A DNA stretch of 11,164 bases. Origin: JAWPNA01 sp045402695 (GTDB lineage Bacteria > Acidobacteriota > Polarisedimenticolia > JACPZX01 > DASXTC01). Shown here piece by piece: positions 8,107 through 11,164 of this stretch. Each line of letters starts with the position of its first letter. Positions within the stretch are counted from its first letter, which is position 1. Position numbers and translations under genes: made by a program. Below the pieces are notes generated by a model that had not been told where the DNA came from, did not search any database, and saw only the letters and a list, made by a program, of their open reading frames with translations. The DNA lies in the NCBI GenBank assembly GCA_045402695.1, contig JAWPNA010000364.1, positions 1 through 11,164 on the forward strand, written 5' to 3'.

Positions 8107-8502
8107 TCATCGGCCCGGATCGTGCGGCCCGGGCCCCGGGCGGTTCCTGATGAAGTTGCGCGTCACGCGCACCAGCACCAGAAGGTAGATCGCGCAGAGC
8201 CCCAGCGTGTAGAGATACCCCATCGCATGTGTGCCTCCCGGTCGCAGCCAAGCGTAGACTGCCACAGCGCCCAGTGGGATGCCGAACAGCACCCACATGC
8301 CAATCAGGACGATGGGCCGGATCCGCGCGCTGGCGGACTTGCGGAAAAGCCACCCTTCCGTGTAGATGGCTTTGAACGGATCCAGCGTCGTGAACCGCCC
8401 GACCGGTGCTCCGCACCGCGCGCAGAAGTCGACGGCAGGGTCGTTGGCATCGCCGCAGCTCAAACAGACGACGTCCCCGGATGGCCCGGGAAGCGATTGC
8501 AT
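8107..8502 (-). CDS. Zinc-ribbon membrane protein
   Basis: The 131-residue product begins with a zinc-ribbon: CLSC (C13, C16), a 10-residue spacer, then CARC (C27, C30), which should bind one Zn2+. An aromatic linker (about 36-55, including FKAIYTEGWLF) leads to two predicted transmembrane helices, about 63-86 and 93-113, and a basic Pro/Gly-rich tail (RNFIRNRPGPGPHDPGR). The ribbon and tail probably both face the cytoplasm. I do not recognise a characterised family; such short ribbon-plus-helices proteins are common and mostly unnamed. The ATG at 8502 was chosen because the frame upstream, open to 8967, is Ser/Gly/Ala-rich without features and overlaps an opposite-strand gene. No good Shine-Dalgarno is visible. 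The gene is convergent with the CrtC-like gene and divergent from the short exported protein. Confidence 0.7.
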   Translation of the reverse strand: MQSLPGPSGDVVCLSCGDANDPAVDFCARCGAPVGRFTTLDPFKAIYTEGWLFRKSASARIRPIVLIGMWVLFGIPLGAVAVYAWLRPGGTHAMGYLYTLGLCAIYLLVLVRVTRNFIRNRPGPGPHDPGR

Positions 8503-8507
8503 GACCC

Positions 8508-8519
8508 GAGTGTACACTC
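8508..8519. promoter_or_regulatory. 12-bp perfect palindrome in divergent gap
   Basis: GAGTGTACACTC is a perfect palindrome, 5 nt before the start of the minus-strand zinc-ribbon gene and about 30 nt before the plus-strand gene at 8551. Its position between two divergent genes suits an operator, but short palindromes also occur by chance. Confidence 0.3.
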
Positions 8520-8550
8520 CGGCCGGACGGCGGACTAGGATCTTCGCCTT

Positions 8551-8901
8551 TTGGGACGATTGACGAGAGCGATGCTCCTGATGCTCTTCCTTATGGCCGC
8601 AACCCACTCTGCCTGCTGCCGGCATGCCACCGTGTACGTGGACGATCGCTCCGGATCCGGTCAAGGAAGCGGCACTCGCCGCGATCCGTACCACGACCTG
8701 ACTTTCGCCGTTCAGCGGGCCATCTCCGTCCAATCGGCACCGCCCGGGTTCCTGGCAGAGGGAAACATCCTCGCCCGAAACCGCGAAGCCGGCGGCAAAC
8801 CCGGCTCCGGCGACATCGGCGAGCAGGAGTTCCTCCAGCGGATGGAGAGCATCTGCCACAGCCTCCCCGCGCTGACCTACGGAAGCAAGTCCTCGTTCTA
8901 A
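8551..8901 (+). CDS. Short exported protein resembling the N-terminus of beta-helix proteins, possibly truncated
   Basis: The 116-residue product has an N-terminal signal-like segment (two Arg, then MLLMLFLMAATHSACC at 8-23). Next comes TVYVDDRSGSGQGSGTRRDPYHDLTFAVQRAIS (broken view: TVYVDD at 27-32, GSGTRRDPYHDLTFAVQRA at 39-57). The pattern VYVD...GSG.GT...PY..L..A...A is how many right-handed parallel beta-helix (DUF1565-like) surface proteins begin. The repeats that should follow are absent; the remaining 60 residues (GFLAEGNILARNREAGG to the end) match nothing I know. I therefore suspect a remnant, or a small lineage-specific protein. The TTG at 8551 (AGGA 10 nt upstream) keeps the charged n-region; ATG at 8572 is the alternative. 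It could also be non-coding. Confidence 0.4.
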   Translation: MGRLTRAMLLMLFLMAATHSACCRHATVYVDDRSGSGQGSGTRRDPYHDLTFAVQRAISVQSAPPGFLAEGNILARNREAGGKPGSGDIGEQEFLQRMESICHSLPALTYGSKSSF

Positions 8902-8938
8902 GGACGGTTCTGCGCCCTCGGTGCCGCAGTACGCTGAT

Positions 8939-8967
8939 TTGCCAGGCCCCCTCGCGGGCAGTATCAT
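8939..8967 (+). promoter_or_regulatory. Candidate sigma70 promoter of the peptidyl-prolyl isomerase gene
   Basis: TTGCCA (8939-8944) and TATCAT (8962-8967) are each close to consensus and separated by the ideal 17 bp. Transcription would begin near 8974 and leave a leader of about 68 nt. No other good pair is found in the 140-nt gap. Confidence 0.5.
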
Positions 8968-9028
8968 GTCGCCCGCATCATGGTCATCCCATCTTCCCTC
9001 ATGTGACAGGGCATGCTCACGGCCCGCT

Positions 9029-9035
9029 GAGAGGA
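9029..9035 (+). promoter_or_regulatory. Ribosome binding site of the peptidyl-prolyl isomerase gene
   Basis: GAGAGGA lies 6 nt before the ATG at 9042 and fixes that start, which also gives a proper signal sequence. Confidence 0.75.
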
Positions 9036-9041
9036 CCCTAG

Positions 9042-10100
9042 ATGAACAAGCTCTCGACCCTCCTCATCATGGCCCTGGCGGGCTCCGGCTCCGCCTGCGG
9101 AGGTTCCACGGAACAGTCAACGCCGGCGGCCGCCCCCGGCCGGGCCGCGGCTCAGGTCCAAGGCTCCGCGCCTGCCGACACTCCCCCGCCAGCGGCTCAA
9201 TCCGAGCAGACAGTGATGGGCCCGCGTGGCGCGCTCGTCGCGAAGGTGAACGGCGTGCCGATCTACAAGAGCGATTTCGAAACCGCGATGAGCAACTTCA
9301 TGCAGAGCAACGCCATGGACGCCGCGGCCCATCAGGACCGGCAGAAGGTGCAGCAGGTCGTGCTCGACGGCCTGATCGGCAGCGAGCTGCTCCATCAGAA
9401 GGCGAAAACGATCCCCATCGAGATCTCCAGAGCGGAGATTGATAAGGCGGTCGGCCAGGCGAAGACCTCGATGGGCGAGGATGGCTACAACGCGGAGCTG
9501 GCCAAGCGCGGGATGACGCAGAAGGACATCGAGGAGATGATCGAAAAGAACCTCATGGTTCAGAAGCTGATCAACGACACCATCGTCATGACGGTCCAGA
9601 TCGAGGAGACCGAGATCAAGAAATTCTACGATGAACACCCCAACGAGATGACCCGGCCGACCGACGTCGAGGCCAGCCATATCCTGGTCAAGTCGAGCCC
9701 CACGGATCCTCCCGAGAAGAAGACCGAGGCGCGAAAGAAAATTGACGAGGCGCTCAAGAAGGTGAAGGCGGGCGAGGACTTCGGCACGACGGCCCAGACG
9801 TTTTCCGAGGATAGCTCAGCGGCGCGCGGCGGCGCGCTGGGTGCGATACACCAGGGGCAGACCGTGCCGGCGTTCGAGGAGGCCGCCTTCAAGCTGGCCG
9901 TCGGGCAGGTCAGCGATGTCATCGAGTCACAGTTCGGCTACCACATCATCAAGGTGACCGCCAAGCACGACCCGGTGCTGATGCCGTTCGACGAGGTCAA
10001 GGATCGCATCTCCAGCTTCCTGAAACAGCAGAAGAGCCAGGAGGCGATCCAGAAGACGGTGGATTCGCTGCGGGCCGCGGCAAAGGTCGAGCTGATGTAG
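9042..10100 (+). CDS. Exported parvulin-type peptidyl-prolyl cis-trans isomerase (SurA/PrsA-like), probable lipoprotein
   Basis: The 352-residue protein should assist folding of exported proteins by isomerising peptidyl-prolyl bonds outside the cytoplasm. It begins with a short signal sequence (MNKLSTLLIMALAG) and GSAC at 16-19; C19 would be the lipidated residue, though the -3 position is Gly rather than the usual Leu. A low-complexity Ala/Pro/Gly/Gln linker (about 20-60) follows. Then comes a SurA_N-like helical domain: VAKVNGVPIYKSDFE (66-80), LDGLIGSELLHQKA (108-121), GMTQKDIEEMIEKNLMVQKL (157-176). The parvulin domain (about 206-308) carries the two conserved histidines in ASHILVK (H213) and GYHIIKV (H301), plus FSEDSSAARGGALG (254-267). 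A helical tail closes it. It has its own promoter and a good ribosome binding site. Its stop is 6 nt from the stop of the convergent gene. Confidence 0.92.
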   Translation: MNKLSTLLIMALAGSGSACGGSTEQSTPAAAPGRAAAQVQGSAPADTPPPAAQSEQTVMGPRGALVAKVNGVPIYKSDFETAMSNFMQSNAMDAAAHQDRQKVQQVVLDGLIGSELLHQKAKTIPIEISRAEIDKAVGQAKTSMGEDGYNAELAKRGMTQKDIEEMIEKNLMVQKLINDTIVMTVQIEETEIKKFYDEHPNEMTRPTDVEASHILVKSSPTDPPEKKTEARKKIDEALKKVKAGEDFGTTAQTFSEDSSAARGGALGAIHQGQTVPAFEEAAFKLAVGQVSDVIESQFGYHIIKVTAKHDPVLMPFDEVKDRISSFLKQQKSQEAIQKTVDSLRAAAKVELM

Positions 10101-10110
10101 CCACCGCTAC
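10097..10110. terminator. Small hairpin holding both convergent stop codons
   Basis: GTAGC (10097-10101) and GCTAC (10106-10110) form a perfect 5-bp stem with the loop CACC. The left arm contains the TAG of the isomerase and the right arm the stop of the minus-strand small gene. Being symmetric, it could act in both directions, but it is short and has no T-run. Confidence 0.2.
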
Positions 10111-10427
10111 TCGATCTGCGTGGGGTCGAAACCTCTGCGCTCTCTGAGGAACTCCTGGATCTCGAGGCGCAACTTGCCCGTATCGTCCAGTGCGGGCGGC
10201 TCGGGCGCGTCGATCGCGGGGGGTATCGAGATCGCGGTGGCGGCCCGGTCGGTGTCGCTCTCCCTCGAGGCCGTGGCCGCCTTCACTTCCGGGGTCTGGG
10301 GGGTCATCGCGGCGGCGGCCGCGTGGCTCCGCGCCAGCGCCGCGCGCCTCGCTTCGGCGAAGGCATCCAGCAGCATCTCGCCTCCAAGTGGCTCGAGCGC
10401 GCTCGAGATCTTCTGATACAGGTCCAT
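10107..10427 (-). CDS. Small Ala/Pro-rich protein of unknown function, cotranscribed with TPR gene
   Basis: I do not recognise this 106-residue protein. Residues 1-40 look like an amphipathic, Ala-rich helical segment (MDLYQKISSALEPLGGEMLL, then AFAEARRAALARSHAAAAA). The middle (about 41-80) is a Thr/Ala/Pro-rich linker that is probably disordered. The end, LRLEIQEFLRERRGFDPTQIE (broken view: LRLEIQEFL then RERRGFDPTQIE), is a charged helix. There is no signal peptide or membrane segment. A good Shine-Dalgarno, AAAGGA at 10434-10439 on the minus strand, stands 6 nt before the ATG. It starts 12 nt after the TPR gene's stop, so it is very probably in the same operon and may be a partner of that protein. 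Two-helix ends with a flexible middle would fit an adaptor, but that is inference. A shadow frame on the other strand is less likely, since it lacks any start signal. Confidence 0.65.
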   Translation of the reverse strand: MDLYQKISSALEPLGGEMLLDAFAEARRAALARSHAAAAAMTPQTPEVKAATASRESDTDRAATAISIPPAIDAPEPPALDDTGKLRLEIQEFLRERRGFDPTQIE

Positions 10428-10433
10428 GAGCAG

Positions 10434-10439
10434 TCCTTT
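10434..10439 (-). promoter_or_regulatory. Ribosome binding site of the small Ala/Pro-rich protein
   Basis: Read on the minus strand, AAAGGA precedes the ATG at 10427 by 6 nt. It supports that the small gene is translated and fixes its start. Confidence 0.65.
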
Positions 10440-11162
10440 CTACGAGGCCTTGGGCTCCGGCCTCGGGTCCTGCTGGAACATCCTTAGCGCGCTGGCCGCG
10501 CTCTCATTGAGCGGGTTGCAGTCGATTGCCTTCTTCCAGGCATCCACCGCATCCGAGTATTTCCCCATCTTGTAGCAGGCGTTGCCCAGGTTCGTGTAGG
10601 CCAGCGATGAGTCGTCCGAGGTGAACGCAGACTTCCCGAACATCTCCGCGGCTTTCTCGAACTCCATCCCCTGGTGGAACAGGAACCCGAGGTTGTTCAT
10701 CGCCTCGGCGAGCGAGGGGTCCAGTTCCAGCGCCCGGCGGAAACACTGCTCGGCCTCATCCTGCGGCTCTTGCTTGCCAAGCGCCAGGCCCAGGTTGTTG
10801 TGGGCTTCCGCGAACGCGGGATCCATCTCCAGCGCCGCCCTGAAGGAGGCCTCCGCCGCCTGCCGCGCGCCCTTGTAGAACAGCGCCACGCCCCGCGAAT
10901 TGAGACTCCGGGCCTGCTCGTGAGTGCGCCGCCGCTCGTCCTGCGCGCGCCGCTGGGCCTCCTGGCTGAGGGCCGCCGAGATTTCCTCGTGCGCATCACG
11001 CAGAGCCGTAACCTGGGAGGAGACCGTTTCCAGGGTGCCCGAGAGCGTGGCGAAGCGATCGGTGATGCCTCCAAGCCGCCGCGTGAGCCCGGAGAGCGAT
11101 TGCTCCAACTCCACGATGTGCGCGGGCTTTCCGGAGGAAGCCTCGGCCAACGACCGTTTCAT
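10440..11162 (-). CDS. Coiled-coil and tetratricopeptide repeat (TPR) protein (start at window edge, may be partial)
   Basis: The visible 240 residues hold a predicted coiled coil (about 15-82; heptad-like ELEQSLSGLTRRLGGITDRF and QEAQRRAQDERRRTHEQ). Four TPR units follow at about 83-116, 117-150, 151-184 and 185-218, with the usual A/G at helix positions: SRGVALFYKGARQAAEASF, HNNLGLALGKQEPQDEAEQC, MNNLGFLFHQGMEFEKAAEM, YTNLGNACYKMGKYSDAVDA. Repeats end in LDP- or NP-type turns. TPR arrays bind protein partners; no enzyme domain is seen. There is no signal peptide in the visible part, so a cytoplasmic scaffold is likely. The first ATG is only 2 nt from the window edge, so the gene may begin further out and I cannot check its ribosome binding site. 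It is upstream of the small Ala/Pro-rich gene in the same operon. Confidence 0.85.
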   Translation of the reverse strand: MKRSLAEASSGKPAHIVELEQSLSGLTRRLGGITDRFATLSGTLETVSSQVTALRDAHEEISAALSQEAQRRAQDERRRTHEQARSLNSRGVALFYKGARQAAEASFRAALEMDPAFAEAHNNLGLALGKQEPQDEAEQCFRRALELDPSLAEAMNNLGFLFHQGMEFEKAAEMFGKSAFTSDDSSLAYTNLGNACYKMGKYSDAVDAWKKAIDCNPLNESAASALRMFQQDPRPEPKAS

Positions 11163-11164
11163 CG

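Noticed and set aside
8503..8967. N-terminal extension of the zinc-ribbon frame up to 8967
   Set aside because: The extra 155 residues have no domain, overlap the opposite-strand gene at 8551 and would place the ribbon in mid-protein; the ATG at 8502 gives a compact protein.

Overview
This is a GC-rich bacterial window with tightly packed genes. Nothing in it fixes the taxon. Signal peptides, a probable lipoprotein foldase and a secreted lipocalin-like protein fit a didermic soil or sediment-type bacterium (Acidobacteriota, Myxococcota or a similar GC-rich phylum), but that is inference. There are no mobile elements, CRISPR arrays, rRNA or tRNA genes that I can see.

Layout. (1) Positions 2-3062, plus strand: the end of prkA, then a YeaH/YhbH-type protein with a von Willebrand A domain, then SpoVR. 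The three are tightly packed, with an ATGA start/stop overlap between the last two. This is the conserved PrkA-YeaH-SpoVR module known from enterobacteria (YeaG-YeaH-YcgB) and sporulating Bacillus. (2) Positions 3112-6109, plus strand: a well-formed promoter followed by a plant-type glutamate-cysteine ligase, a CDF zinc-type exporter (TGATG overlap) and a cysteine dioxygenase-type cupin. Together they look like a cysteine/thiol and metal-homeostasis transcription unit. (3) Positions 6110-6496: a non-coding gap with several short perfect inverted repeats. (4) Positions 6497-8056, plus strand: a small DUF1330 protein and a secreted CrtC/AttH lipocalin-like protein with its own candidate promoter. 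(5) Positions 8107-8901: a minus-strand zinc-ribbon membrane protein, divergent from a short exported protein that resembles only the first segment of a beta-helix protein. (6) Positions 8939-10100, plus strand: a parvulin-type peptidyl-prolyl isomerase, probably a lipoprotein, with a good promoter and ribosome binding site. (7) Positions 10107-11162, minus strand: a coiled-coil/TPR protein followed by a small Ala/Pro-rich protein, converging on the isomerase gene with only 6 bp between stop codons.

I did not find a clearly new multi-gene system. The points most worth checking are a cysteine dioxygenase that carries both residues of the eukaryote-type Cys-Tyr crosslink, its linkage to glutamate-cysteine ligase and a zinc CDF, the dyad-in-spacer promoter in front of that unit, the structured gap at 6110-6496, and the TPR/small-protein pair.
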